Source of the DNA: Acidimicrobiaceae bacterium
GTDB lineage: Bacteria > Actinomycetota > Acidimicrobiia > Acidimicrobiales > RAAP-2
Length of the DNA: 64,000 bases
Reading direction: 5' to 3'
Assembly (NCBI GenBank): GCA_027315315.1
Contig: DAHUYG010000043.1
Span: 1-64,000, forward strand
The position numbers and the translations under genes are program-made. Under the pieces are notes generated by a model. It worked only from the letters and a program-made list of their open reading frames with translations, did not search any database and was not told where the DNA came from. Below are positions 43,224 through 52,107 of the stretch, one piece after another. Within the stretch, counting starts at the first letter, position 1; every line of letters starts with the position of its first letter.

Positions 43224-45380
43224 TCAGGGCGCCGGCGCGCCTACGAGTCGAAGGCCTTCGGGCACACCGCGCACGGTCACGCTGTTTCCGACTGCTTCGA
43301 TGGACAGACGCGCACTGGCGAGAAGGAGGTTCTCTACCGAGACCCGGCCGAAGGACTCAGGGATGTGTGCCGCGCATGCGACAACCCGATCGGGAATCGA
43401 AGGCTCCAGACGCAACAGCGTTGTGCGCAGCAGCGAGAAGGGCGACGCTGCGGCCCAGGCCTGGGGCGCGCACGCCGCCGGGTACGGAATCGGCATCGGG
43501 AACTGGTCACGATCGAACCCGCAGAAAAGTTCGGGGAGGCGGCCGCCAAACGCCTCGGCTGCCTGGAAGATCCCCAATGCGAGCGTCTGGGCCTCTTCGA
43601 GGAACCCGTAGCGGGTGAGCCCGGCAGCACAGATGGCGCTGTCGTGCGGCCACACCGAGCCATTGTGGTAGCTCACCGGGTTGTACCTGCTCATCGAATT
43701 TGCGAGTGTGCGGATCCCCCATCCCGTGAACATCTCGGGGCCACAGAGCCGCTCGACGGTCCTGTGCGCCTTGTCCTCATCGACGATGCCGCTCCACAAG
43801 CAGTGGCCGATGTTCGATGTGAGCGAATCGATGGGCCGCTTCTCCCGATCCAGCCCCATTGCGTAGTAGCCCTCTGACTCGAGCCAGAATGTCTCGTTGA
43901 ACGACTCTTTGAGGTGCGCTCCCGCCGAGGCGTAAACCTGGGCCACAGAGATGTCTCCGAGCCTTTGTGCGATCTCGGCGCGCGCGATGTAAGCGGCGTA
44001 GACGTATCCTTGCACCTCACTGAGGGCGATTGGGGTCTCGGCCAGCGTGCCGTCGGCGAAGCTCACCGCGTCGAAAGAGTCCTTCCATCCCTGGTTCACG
44101 AGTCCTCGAGGGGTCGCGCGTTGGTACTCGACGAAGCCGTCCCGGTCTCGGTCGCCATACTCCTCAATCCATGCAAGCGCTCGGTCGGCGTGCGGAAGCA
44201 GCTCTTCCAAGACGTCTTGCCCGACGCCCCAGCGATTGAGCTCACCAAGGGCGACGACGAAAAGCGGCGTCGAGTCGATCGAGCCGTAGTAGATGGAACC
44301 CGTCCTGGCGTCGGCCGCCGTGGTGAGACCTCGGCGCATTTCGTGGAGAATCTTGCCCGGCTCCTCTTCGCTGAGCTCGTCGATCCGCTCACCCTGCATC
44401 CGGGCCAGTGTGAGCAGTGTGCCCGTGGCGAGATTCGGGTCCAGGCCGAGCGTCATCATCGACGCGATGAGCGAGTCTCGACCGAACAGTGTCATGAACC
44501 ATGGGGCACCTGCCGCGATCACCGAGCGGTTCGGGTGTTCAGGGTCAACGATCCGTAGCGAGCCCAAGTCCTGCTCGCTTTGGGTGAACGTCGCGTTCAG
44601 GGCCCTATCGTCGGTCCGCACCCGGGTCGCGGTCCGCTCCCACGCCAGCAGCTGCGCCACGGGGGTCGAGCGCTCCTCGGGGTTGTCGCCGTTGTAACTG
44701 AGCTCGATCGCCTCTCCATTGACCTTGAGGCGGAATTCGATCGTCGAACGCCAGGCTGAGGAGGGCAATATGACGAGATCGAGGAGGGCTAGGCCGGGGA
44801 TCAAGCGTGAGCCCTCGGGGAAGGCAACCTCGAGGCCCCGGCTGATCTCACCCTCCCGGTAGGTAAAGCGCATCAGGGAACCACTCACCTCGATGAGGCG
44901 TTCTCCGTGATCTTGGACACGGTTCTCTTTGACCTCGAACAGGTGAGCAAAATCGGCGTCGAGTTCGAACCCGATCGTGCACGACACCGCCTCTCGACCG
45001 AGGTTCTGCAGCGTGATGTCCTCGCGCATTCCGTTGCCGACATAGCGGTCCCGCAAGACCAGCAGGGTGCTGTCGGCCTCCCCGGATTGGGGCTGGCCCC
45101 GCGAGACAAAGGTTGCGGCAAACGGATGGCGAGGGAGCAGGCCGAGGCTCTGCGGGCGTTGCTGATCGAGGTGTAGGCGCCAAGTCGAAACGAAGCGGGT
45201 ATCTTCGAAGAACAGACCCTCGACACGACCTGGTTCGATATCACCATCCGACGAGGCGATGGAGAACGAAGTCCCCTCGATCAGGGTCACCGATCCTCCA
45301 GCCTGATCCTTCATTGCGGATTCGCCGTGGAAGATCCATGGATCGGAAACTCCAAGATTGCCGTCGCTTCTGGTCGTCAA
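43224..45380 (-). CDS. Glycogen debranching-like enzyme (amylo-alpha-1,6-glucosidase family, GDE_N_bis)
   Basis: 718 residues from a TTG whose TTGA overlaps the stop of the upstream glycosyltransferase. That start keeps the conserved SDPWIFHGESA; the ATG at 45314 would lose it. The N-terminal beta-rich domain (VTLIEGTSFSIASSDGDI; GLFFEDTRFVSTW) precedes an alpha/alpha six-barrel with AAGAPWFMTLFGRDSLIASM, YYGSIDSTPLFVVAL, NQGWKDSFDAV and SYHNGSVWPHDSAI, the acid residues of GH63/GDE-like glucosidases. Probably trims an alpha-glucan or glucosyl solute made with its partner glycosyltransferase. Confidence 0.87.
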   Translation of the reverse strand: MTTRSDGNLGVSDPWIFHGESAMKDQAGGSVTLIEGTSFSIASSDGDIEPGRVEGLFFEDTRFVSTWRLHLDQQRPQSLGLLPRHPFAATFVSRGQPQSGEADSTLLVLRDRYVGNGMREDITLQNLGREAVSCTIGFELDADFAHLFEVKENRVQDHGERLIEVSGSLMRFTYREGEISRGLEVAFPEGSRLIPGLALLDLVILPSSAWRSTIEFRLKVNGEAIELSYNGDNPEERSTPVAQLLAWERTATRVRTDDRALNATFTQSEQDLGSLRIVDPEHPNRSVIAAGAPWFMTLFGRDSLIASMMTLGLDPNLATGTLLTLARMQGERIDELSEEEPGKILHEMRRGLTTAADARTGSIYYGSIDSTPLFVVALGELNRWGVGQDVLEELLPHADRALAWIEEYGDRDRDGFVEYQRATPRGLVNQGWKDSFDAVSFADGTLAETPIALSEVQGYVYAAYIARAEIAQRLGDISVAQVYASAGAHLKESFNETFWLESEGYYAMGLDREKRPIDSLTSNIGHCLWSGIVDEDKAHRTVERLCGPEMFTGWGIRTLANSMSRYNPVSYHNGSVWPHDSAICAAGLTRYGFLEEAQTLALGIFQAAEAFGGRLPELFCGFDRDQFPMPIPYPAACAPQAWAAASPFSLLRTTLLRLEPSIPDRVVACAAHIPESFGRVSVENLLLASARLSIEAVGNSVTVRGVPEGLRLVGAPAP

Positions 45381-46435
45381 GCGGCACCTTCCATGACCAT
45401 CTCGAGTGGCACGCCCGCCGTCTTTTCCACCGCTCGCTCGTACACGGCGACATGGGCTTCTACCATGCGCTCCGAGGAGAAAAGTGCCTCCACCCGCTTT
45501 CGACAACTCGAGCGGTCGATCTCGTGCACGCGCCCGAGCGCTTCAACGAGGCCCGCCCTGTCAGAGCGCACAAATCCCACCACGCCGTCTTCGACGATCT
45601 CGGGCGCCGCTCCGTAGTGCGAACTGAGGACCGGGGTGCCGCAGGCCAGGGCCTCGATCATCACCATGCCGAAGGGCTCTGCCCAGGCAATCGGATTGAG
45701 GAGGCATTCGGCCTCAGATAGCAGTTCCACCTTTTCTTGCCGACCGAGCTCGCCGACGTAGCTCACGTCGGTCCCGAGTAACGGACGCACCATCGTCTCG
45801 AAGTAGGCGCGCTCGTCTGGTTCGCGCATCTTTGCCGCGATCAAGAGCGGAAATCCCGCTCGTCGCGCAATCTCGGCTGCAACGTGGGGGGCCTTGCTCG
45901 GATGCATCCTTCCGAGGAAGACCGCGTAGCCACCCCCGCCGATGCCGACCGGGAAGTCGGCGGTATGGACGCCGTGGTGGATCACCGCTTCGATTGGCAC
46001 GGAAGGTGCCGTGGAAGCCTGGTGATGGGATATCGCGATCACGGGCACACGCTGGGCGACCGCCCGATAGAGATCGATGAGGGCCACGTTGAATGGCCCG
46101 TGGTTGGTCGTTACGACCGGCAGCCCAGGGAACGCAGCCGAGTAGAGCGGGCCGACAAGGGTGTGGTCGTGCACGACGTCGACACCCCTCAGCGCCTCGT
46201 ATGCGCTAATGACATGGCGGATCTCGTCGACGCTGCTACCAGCGCCGACGCCGACGGCACGCGCAAAGACCGAGGATCGTTCCACCGGCGAGGTGCTGTC
46301 TCCCGTGGTGCACAAGAGGACATCGTGTCCCGCGGCGTCCAGGCCTCGTGCCAGGGTGTCGAGGACGTTCTCTGTGCCGCCGTAGGCGGGAGGCGGCACG
46401 GGCAGCCAAGGCGGTGCGATGATCGCGATACGCAC
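45377..46435 (-). CDS. Glycosyltransferase family 4
   Basis: 352 residues. GT-B fold: N-terminal AIIAPPWLPVPPPAYGGTENVL with the acceptor-side glycine loop, DVVHDHTLVGP, VVTTNHGPF; donor domain VFLGRMHPSKAPH and the E-x7-E motif in EPFGMVMIEALACGTPVL. Members of this type often use UDP- or ADP-glucose; the substrate is not fixed. It is directly upstream of, and overlaps by four bases, the debranching-like gene. Confidence 0.9.
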   Translation of the reverse strand: MRIAIIAPPWLPVPPPAYGGTENVLDTLARGLDAAGHDVLLCTTGDSTSPVERSSVFARAVGVGAGSSVDEIRHVISAYEALRGVDVVHDHTLVGPLYSAAFPGLPVVTTNHGPFNVALIDLYRAVAQRVPVIAISHHQASTAPSVPIEAVIHHGVHTADFPVGIGGGGYAVFLGRMHPSKAPHVAAEIARRAGFPLLIAAKMREPDERAYFETMVRPLLGTDVSYVGELGRQEKVELLSEAECLLNPIAWAEPFGMVMIEALACGTPVLSSHYGAAPEIVEDGVVGFVRSDRAGLVEALGRVHEIDRSSCRKRVEALFSSERMVEAHVAVYERAVEKTAGVPLEMVMEGAA

Positions 46436-46708
46436 CGTCAGCGACTCGCGTCGAGTGTCGTTTCAATGCGTGCGATGCAAGGGGTGACGCGGCATTTCGG
46501 AGCACCGGGTTCCATGAAGCCCAACCAATCTCCTCCGATGATGCGGAGGCGCACAGGCTCTGAGTGGAACCAGGCCAAGCCTACAGCGTGGGCGAGACAT
46601 CCGCCGCGGGGTTGTCAGGAGCCATGCGATGGCGTTTGGACGCGACGAGGCGTGTTGGTCCCGTCGCGTCGATCAGCACACGAGGGCCCTTTCAAGCGTC
46701 AGAAGGGC

Positions 46709-47761
46709 TCAGCCGCCGGTAACGGAGGCCTCGGGCAGGGGTTTTGTTAGAGCGGCCTCGAGGGCGGTCGCCTTGAGATTGCGGATGATCGACCGGAACG
46801 AACCCGAAAAACTGGTCTCGCAATAGCCGAACTCACTCGCCATGCAGAACTCTCGTACGAGTGCCTGAGCGTGCCTCAGGTTGGGCCGGGGCATGGTGGG
46901 GAACAGATGATGCTCGATCTGATAGTTGAGGCCCCCGAGCAGAAGCGTGGTCACCCGCCCGCCGGCGATGTTCCGGGCGGTCACCACTTGGCGCTGGGCA
47001 AAGTCCATCTCGGCGTTGTCTGGGATGATGGGCATCGCCTTGTGGTTCGGCGCGAAGGTGCAACCGAGGTACACAGAGAACACCGCCTGTTGCACGGCGA
47101 TGAAGGCGAGCGCCTTCAGTGGGCTGAGCACCAGCGCGACCACCGTCAGGTAGAGCGCCAAGTGCAGAGTGATCAGGAGACCTTCGACGGCGGCCGAACG
47201 ATCGCGTCGGCGGAGGAGGTGCTGGACCCCCGATACGTGCAGGCCGACGCTTCGGAGCACCATGAGGGGAAAGAAGAGTTGGGCCTGCCAGCGCGCAAGG
47301 AGCCGCGCCGGGTTCCAACGCCCCGCCCTTTGCCCCTCTGAGGGCAAAGCGATGAGGCCATCACCGATATCGGGGTCGCGGCCCACCTCGTTCGGGTGGG
47401 CGTGGTGAGCATTGTGTTTGGGAACCCACCATCCGTAACACAACCCGATCAGGACATTCCCGACCGCGAGCCCGAGAAGCCTGTTTGCCCGTCGGGATCC
47501 GAAGACCTGATGGTGTCCTGCATCGTGTCCGATAAAGCCCAGCTGGGTGTACATCACTCCCAGATACACAGCGAGTCCGAGCGTCGCCCACGAATTGCCC
47601 ACGATGACAAAAGCCGCCCATCCGATTGCCAACGCTGCGATCGTCAGAGTGATCTTTACGAAGTAGTAGCGCCGTCGCGGGTTCAAATGGCCCGCAGCGC
47701 GGACCCGCAATGCAAGATCGCGGAATTCGGACCTCGGAGCGCTGATGCGTGTCGTCGTCAC
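46709..47761 (-). CDS. Membrane fatty acid desaturase (acyl-CoA desaturase type)
   Basis: 350 residues from a GTG at 47761. Three histidine boxes: HDAGHH (79-84), HNAHHAH (116-122), and QIEHHLF near residue 280, with about four membrane segments between. The QxxHH third box places it with front-end/linoleoyl-type desaturases that bind two iron ions and insert a cis double bond using electrons from a separate reductase. The frame extends to 47893 but those residues look unlike the family. Confidence 0.9.
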   Translation of the reverse strand: MTTTRISAPRSEFRDLALRVRAAGHLNPRRRYYFVKITLTIAALAIGWAAFVIVGNSWATLGLAVYLGVMYTQLGFIGHDAGHHQVFGSRRANRLLGLAVGNVLIGLCYGWWVPKHNAHHAHPNEVGRDPDIGDGLIALPSEGQRAGRWNPARLLARWQAQLFFPLMVLRSVGLHVSGVQHLLRRRDRSAAVEGLLITLHLALYLTVVALVLSPLKALAFIAVQQAVFSVYLGCTFAPNHKAMPIIPDNAEMDFAQRQVVTARNIAGGRVTTLLLGGLNYQIEHHLFPTMPRPNLRHAQALVREFCMASEFGYCETSFSGSFRSIIRNLKATALEAALTKPLPEASVTGG

Positions 47762-48474
47762 GAGCCCTCTTTCCGAAGTCGTCGGAGAGCGCCACCGAGG
47801 TCTGGAGCAACGCCAAACCGAAACCCTAGCCACCCTAGCCCGGTTCCTGGGCCGCTCCGCTTCGGATGGAGGGTCACTTTGAACGGCGTCCACCGGTGGT
47901 CATCGGGACACCCCCAACCTGGGACGGCGCGGGTGCTTCGTGTTCCTGGCAGATCCCCCGGTGTACAAGGCTCCGGCGCCCCAGGAGGGAGGCTCTCGCC
48001 TGGCGATCGGATGCTCGTTTGGGGCGTCTGCTCGGTCACCGGATCGACTCGAGCCCAAGTCGCCAAACGTGATTGCACGCAAAATCAAAAGCGGGCGGTT
48101 CGAGTCCACTATGGCGTGGGCGATCCTGGAGGCCCTGTCGCGGAGCCACCTCGGCAACGTGCCCGAGCGACCCCAGGTTCCCGGCCTCCATCGCCCTTGC
48201 TGCCGCCGCTGAATCCGGGGGCGACGGCGCCGTCGGGCACATCGAAGAGCCGCAATCCCGACTGCGAGCAGACTTCGTCGGGCGCCGCTTTCGTGGGGCA
48301 TTGCCGCCGCCGCTCACTGGATGGAATGATCTCTGGGTCAAGATGCACTCGGGGCGCGCGCGGCGCGCGCGTCCATGAACGGTCTGCCCGCAGACCCGTC
48401 GACTGAATGGCCCTCAGTTGGACGCGTCGATGTGCACTACCGTGCGTGGACTCGGGCTGATCGCTCGGTGCGCT
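47762..48474. other. 713-bp stretch without a recognisable gene
   Basis: Between the desaturase and the next tRNA no open frame has recognisable protein features or a sensible start. The stretch includes a pure GC alternation around 48354-48371 (repeated GCGCGC) and a GGTTCGAGTCC motif near 48099 that resembles a tRNA T-loop but cannot be folded into a tRNA. It may hold decayed sequence. Confidence 0.6.
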
Positions 48475-48547
48475 GGGGCCGTAGCTCAGTGGTTAGAGCA
48501 GGGGACTCATAATCCCTCGGTCGCAGGTTCGATCCCTGCCGGCCCCA
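48475..48547 (+). tRNA. tRNA with CAT anticodon (tRNA-Ile2 or elongator Met)
   Basis: Acceptor GGGGCCG/CGGCCCC, D arm AGCTCAGTGGTTAGAGC, anticodon stem GGGGA/TCCCT with loop CTCATAA, T arm GCAGG-TTCGATC-CCTGC, discriminator A. The D-loop (AGTGG rather than AGTTGG) and variable loop resemble E. coli tRNA-Ile2, which needs lysidine at C34; an initiator is excluded because the anticodon stem lacks three G-C pairs. CCA is not encoded. Confidence 0.93.
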
Positions 48548-48602
48548 CCTTCCCGACGTCGGATGGCCTCCAAGCGCCCGGGAAGTTCGCCCGTGCTTGG
48601 CG

Positions 48603-49394
48603 TCAGGCTCGGGCGAACATCCGCGCAAGCGTCCCTTCGAACAGCTCGAGACCGTCGAGCCCCGGAAGACGATCGAACTGGCGGTCGATACGCCTTGCGA
48701 CCTCGAGTCCCTGATCGTCCCCGAACAAATGACTCGCGAGGAACCGGACCTCGGACTTCGGCATCACCCCCGAGCCGACCGGCGCCCACCAACGACGCAG
48801 CAACTGGCGCGTCAGGCGCTGTGCGGACGGGCTGGCGGCGAGGCGCGTGTGCGCCTGGCTGGCGTAGAAGTCGATATGGCGACCCTCTTGGCGCATGATC
48901 CGCCGGAGTAGCTCGGTCAGCACGGGGTGCTGAGCCTTCTCGATCAGCCGCCCGTAGCCGGCCTGCGTGGTCCACTCGTTGAGGGCTCCCCACGCCATGT
49001 GCACGGCGGGAAGGTGTCTGGTGAGGGCGGAGACGGCACTGAAGACGGCCGGCCGAATCGAGTCGTTCCTCGACAGCTTCTGCCGCATGGTCGACAGGCG
49101 CGACGCTCCGGACTCCTCGCCGTGCGCCTCGAGAACCTGCGCGATGGCTTGGCCGTGCCAGTGCTCTTCGTAGGACCAGCACGCGAGAAAGGCGGTGATC
49201 TCCGGGTCGCGGTGCGCCCGGGTGACGAGGATGTCCCGGAGATAGCAGATGGTGTGGCCCTCGACGTCATGCATGTAGCGCAGACAGCGCAGCGATGAAG
49301 GATCGAGGGGCCGGGACCCGAAGGCACCGAAGTCGATGTCTTGCGTCTCGAGACGGGCGGATCGCTCGATAAGGGTTGCGACGTTGGTTCGCAT
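48603..49394 (-). CDS. Ferritin-like di-iron protein (acyl-ACP desaturase-like)
   Basis: 263 residues, mostly helical. Carboxylate and histidine ligands of a four-helix di-iron site are visible: E45 in HDVEGHTIC, E77 and H80 in SYEEHWHG, a Glu in LNEWTTQAGY, and E-x-x-H in RQEGRHIDFYASQ. This is the pattern of soluble acyl-ACP desaturases and related oxygenases. Shorter than plant desaturases. Located across a tRNA from a membrane desaturase. Confidence 0.75.
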   Translation of the reverse strand: MRTNVATLIERSARLETQDIDFGAFGSRPLDPSSLRCLRYMHDVEGHTICYLRDILVTRAHRDPEITAFLACWSYEEHWHGQAIAQVLEAHGEESGASRLSTMRQKLSRNDSIRPAVFSAVSALTRHLPAVHMAWGALNEWTTQAGYGRLIEKAQHPVLTELLRRIMRQEGRHIDFYASQAHTRLAASPSAQRLTRQLLRRWWAPVGSGVMPKSEVRFLASHLFGDDQGLEVARRIDRQFDRLPGLDGLELFEGTLARMFARA

Positions 49395-49531
49395 ATCTGG
49401 TATTCGGAATCAGCCGGCAATCCGGATCGCGATCACTGCGACTTTCCGCAGGATCGCCGATCCGGGAGTGCCAATTTGGCCCGTCGAGTACCTGTTGTCG
49501 GCGCGGCCGGCCATCGGTTCGTCCCCGCTGC

Positions 49532-50950
49532 TCAGGCGCCGGCGGCAAACCCCTGATGGGGGAGCCCGAGATACGGGAAGCTGGTCATATAGCTCTCGGT
49601 CCCCTTGGCCGCGGTGTCGGTCGCTCCCGAGGTCAGCCCGTCGGTGACCGCCATGGCCGCAGCGTCGGGAGTGAAGCTCTTGTCCACGAGGGCCAAGGTC
49701 ACCCCGGCAACGGCACGCAGGGCGATCGTCACGACGTCATCGAACACCCGGCGACCGTTGGGGTACCCGGCCGCGTCGTTCCCGAGCAGCCCGAGGTTGT
49801 TCGGCGCCGTCGTCGTCGGAGGGATCGCGGTGTTCAGCCGGAGAAGATCGGCTTGGGTCGTTCCCATGGAGTTCTGGAACCCCGTGACGACGCCGCTCGG
49901 CAGACCGGTGAGGAAGATGGCCACCAGGTCGGCCCGGTCAGGATTGGCCTTGTTGTAGGCCGCGAGGTTCGGGAAGACGCCCGGATACAGCACCGGCAGC
50001 AGCTGCGCGAGCTCGGGGTTCTTCACCGCGGCGACGAACTGCTTGTCGGCCGCGGGGGGTTGGGAGTTCCAGTAGTCCTTCTTCGACATGGGGACGACAA
50101 CCTCGTTCACGAGGGGATTCCCCAGCCTCGAGACCTGGACCCACGGGCCCGATTCGACGTTGGTGCCCTTGTCGGGGTTGAGCACGCGGGCCTTCTGGCG
50201 GCTGGCAGTCGTCCACACGCCGATGACCGAGTCGGCCGAGCTCGCCGACGTCGGCGCGGCACCGTGCTTGGTGAGGTCCGTCTTTGGGACCTGGATGGCG
50301 ATCGAGTGCACGTTCACGCCGGCGGTCGAGTTCACGCCGGCCGCCATCGCCCCGAGCCCGGTCCCCGCGAGGCCGAACGTCGCGTGGTCGGCCTCGAAGG
50401 GCCGCAGATTTCCGAGATCGAAGATTGACCCGAGGTCGACGTAGAAGCCTTCGGCGCGCTGACCGGCGAAGACCTGGCGGTTGCCGGGGAGCGCGTGGAC
50501 GGCGGCACTCGCCAGCGAGGCATAGTCCGGGGTCGAGAGCGGCCCGATGTTGCAAGGGGGGCAGGCAAGACCGGAACCGAGGACCTCGCGTTGGCCGCCG
50601 GCTACTCGGGTCACGCTGTAGTGCTGGCGCCGGCTCCAGCTCGACGACGTGAGCGAGGTGATGGGGCCGGTGTTGTAGAGAAAGGTCTCGGGGTTTGTGA
50701 TCGTCGTCGTGAAGCGGAACTCGTAGGCGACCTCGGCCTTGCCGTCCCCGTTGTTGTCGATGTTGATCGCATAGAGGACGTCGTCGCCGAATTCGTAGAA
50801 GTTCGGGCCTCCGTCGGGATTCTCGAGCGGCACGTAGTTCGCGATGACCGTTACCGTGTCAGGTTGATCGGGGCTGACGAATGCATACAGATCGGTGCTG
50901 TCGGCAACGGGATCCTTGGAGATCTCCGGCGCTTCTCGGTGCGAGGACAT
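49532..50950 (-). CDS. DUF4331 domain protein
   Basis: 472 residues. The N-terminal SSHREAPEISKDPVADSTDLYAFVSPD and the NIDNNGDGKAEVAYEFRF strand are diagnostic of DUF4331. Function unknown; the fold is likely beta-propeller-like. It starts directly with SSHREAP and has no signal peptide, unlike many relatives. AGAGGTG ribosome site seven bases before the ATG. A longer upstream frame is antisense to the divergent Tat-signal gene and is rejected. Confidence 0.88.
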   Translation of the reverse strand: MSSHREAPEISKDPVADSTDLYAFVSPDQPDTVTVIANYVPLENPDGGPNFYEFGDDVLYAINIDNNGDGKAEVAYEFRFTTTITNPETFLYNTGPITSLTSSSWSRRQHYSVTRVAGGQREVLGSGLACPPCNIGPLSTPDYASLASAAVHALPGNRQVFAGQRAEGFYVDLGSIFDLGNLRPFEADHATFGLAGTGLGAMAAGVNSTAGVNVHSIAIQVPKTDLTKHGAAPTSASSADSVIGVWTTASRQKARVLNPDKGTNVESGPWVQVSRLGNPLVNEVVVPMSKKDYWNSQPPAADKQFVAAVKNPELAQLLPVLYPGVFPNLAAYNKANPDRADLVAIFLTGLPSGVVTGFQNSMGTTQADLLRLNTAIPPTTTAPNNLGLLGNDAAGYPNGRRVFDDVVTIALRAVAGVTLALVDKSFTPDAAAMAVTDGLTSGATDTAAKGTESYMTSFPYLGLPHQGFAAGA

Positions 50951-51017
50951 TGCATCACCTCTGGCGGGTTGTAGGAGCCGATTTGCCGCGCCGATGACGA
51001 CGACGGCCGGGTTGTCA

Positions 51018-51049
51018 TGCATCCGTAGCGGCGAGCGGGTTTGGATGCA
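51018..51049. promoter_or_regulatory. 7-bp inverted repeat in a divergent promoter region
   Basis: TGCATCC (51018-51024) and GGATGCA (51043-51049) face each other across 18 bp, in the 199-bp gap between the divergent DUF4331 and Tat-signal genes. Candidate shared operator. Confidence 0.35.
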
Positions 51050-51149
51050 CACGATCGCGACTTTTTTGTCGTCGAGATGCAATCCAGGGGTTGCGACCGC
51101 ACCGAAGTAGTTGCATGCGAATGCCGCTTCGAGCGAGAAGGTGTGAACA

Positions 51150-51446
51150 GTGTCCGAACTGAGTCGCCGGGCGTTTCTCATTCGGGGCTCGCTGGGAGCG
51201 GCGGCGGTGGCCGTCGCCTCGGCCATGCCGAGTCTGCCCTCCGTGGTCGGGAGTGCCGAAGAAGACGCCCCCGCCGTCCAGGACGCGGCGACCACCGCGG
51301 GCGACCAGTTGCCCTCGGTCGGTCAGCCCCTCATCGCGCACGTGACCGACCTGCGATCGGGTGCGATCAGCCTCTTCATGGGGGAACACGAGTTCACGGT
51401 CAGCGACCCGGGATTGGCCGGGCGCCTCTTCGGCGCAGCGAAGTGA
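51150..51446 (+). CDS. Small exported protein with Tat signal peptide
   Basis: 98 residues. SRRAFLIRGSLGAAAVAVASA is a twin-arginine signal with cleavage expected near the ASAMP segment. The mature part is about 70 residues, acidic then beta-rich (PLIAHVTDLRSGAISLFMGEHEFTV), with no recognised cofactor site. GAGAAGG ribosome site, GTG start. Stop overlaps the next GTG by four bases. Its Tat signal and a nearby tatA make a functional link plausible. Confidence 0.82.
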   Translation: MSELSRRAFLIRGSLGAAAVAVASAMPSLPSVVGSAEEDAPAVQDAATTAGDQLPSVGQPLIAHVTDLRSGAISLFMGEHEFTVSDPGLAGRLFGAAK

Positions 51447-51790
51447 CCGATCCACGACCCGAGGAGGTTGTCGGTCCGAGCTCGGGTCCGGTCCTCCTCG
51501 ATATCGGCGGCCGCTTCGGTGGGCTCGTCCTGCGGGTGCCCCGCGAGCTCGACGGAACCGAGATCGAGATCCGGCGCCCGTCGGAGCCCTGGACGGGGCG
51601 CCATGTGGGAGTCCGAGCCCGACCCATGGCCGGCCCCGACGTCTTCGCCGCAGTATTCGGGCCCCTGGAGGAGGGTTCCTACGAGCTTCGGAGGCGGGCC
51701 GCGCCGCACGATTTCACGCGGCATCGCGTTCGGGTGGTCGGCGGCCAGGTCGCGGACACGAGCTGGCCCGCTCGGCACGCGACGAGGTAG
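51443..51790 (+). CDS. Conserved small cytoplasmic protein of unknown function
   Basis: 115 residues. SSGPVLLDIGGRFGGLVLRVPREL and GSYELRRRAAPHDFTRHRVRVVGGQVAD make a compact beta-rich protein; RHVGVRARPMAGPDVFAAVFGPLEEG lies between. No signal peptide. Similar small proteins are found next to Tat-signal partners in actinobacteria, from memory, without known function. Coupled to the Tat-signal gene. Confidence 0.75.
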   Translation: MTDPRPEEVVGPSSGPVLLDIGGRFGGLVLRVPRELDGTEIEIRRPSEPWTGRHVGVRARPMAGPDVFAAVFGPLEEGSYELRRRAAPHDFTRHRVRVVGGQVADTSWPARHATR

Positions 51791-51847
51791 CGCACGGCCG
51801 CAGATGGACTGCGGCCGCTGATGGACTAGGGAAGAGAGGAGCAAAAA

Positions 51848-52069
51848 ATGCTTGGGGAGATCTTCGGTCTCGATGGCATCGTCGTATTGGTGGTCGTGGT
51901 CGTCGTGCTCTTCGGGGGCACGCAGATCCCGAAGCTCGCCCGGTCGTTGGGCTCCGCGCAGCGCGAGTTCAAGTCGGGCCAGCGCGAGGGGTCGACGACC
52001 GAGGTCCCTGCCGAGGCGTCGGATGCCGGGCCCAGCAAGCCCCCGGTCGGCCACCTCAACTCGCCATGA
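51848..52069 (+). CDS. tatA: Twin-arginine translocase subunit TatA
   Basis: 73 residues. One N-terminal membrane helix (IFGLDGIVVLVVVVVVLF), the FGGTQIPKLARSLGSAQREFK hinge and amphipathic helix, and a short acidic tail. TatA oligomers form the Tat pore with TatC, which is not in the window. The G-T-Q-I-P variant of the usual FG-xx-(K/R)LP motif is noted. A GAGAGGAGC ribosome site precedes the ATG. Confidence 0.9.
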   Translation: MLGEIFGLDGIVVLVVVVVVLFGGTQIPKLARSLGSAQREFKSGQREGSTTEVPAEASDAGPSKPPVGHLNSP

Positions 52070-52095
52070 CCAGCCCCGAGAGGGGCCTGAGCCGC

Positions 52096-52101
52096 TAGCG
52101 T
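52096..52101 (+). promoter_or_regulatory. -10 element (TAGCGT) for the VOC gene
   Basis: TAGCGT ends 6 bp before the GTG at 52108. Confidence 0.42.
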
Positions 52102-52107
52102 CGGTGC

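Noticed and set aside
48085-48125. GGTTCGAGTCC resembling a tRNA T-loop
   Set aside because: Flanking bases do not pair into T or acceptor stems and no anticodon arm precedes it.
48437-48628. 63-codon frame antisense to the CAT-anticodon tRNA
   Set aside because: Its QGSNLRPRDYESPALTTELRP segment is the reverse complement of the tRNA and is a well-known false protein call.
50951-51295. N-terminal extension of the DUF4331 protein
   Set aside because: It is antisense to the Tat-signal gene, lacks a signal peptide, and the ATG at 50950 has a proper ribosome site followed at once by the family's SSHREAP start.
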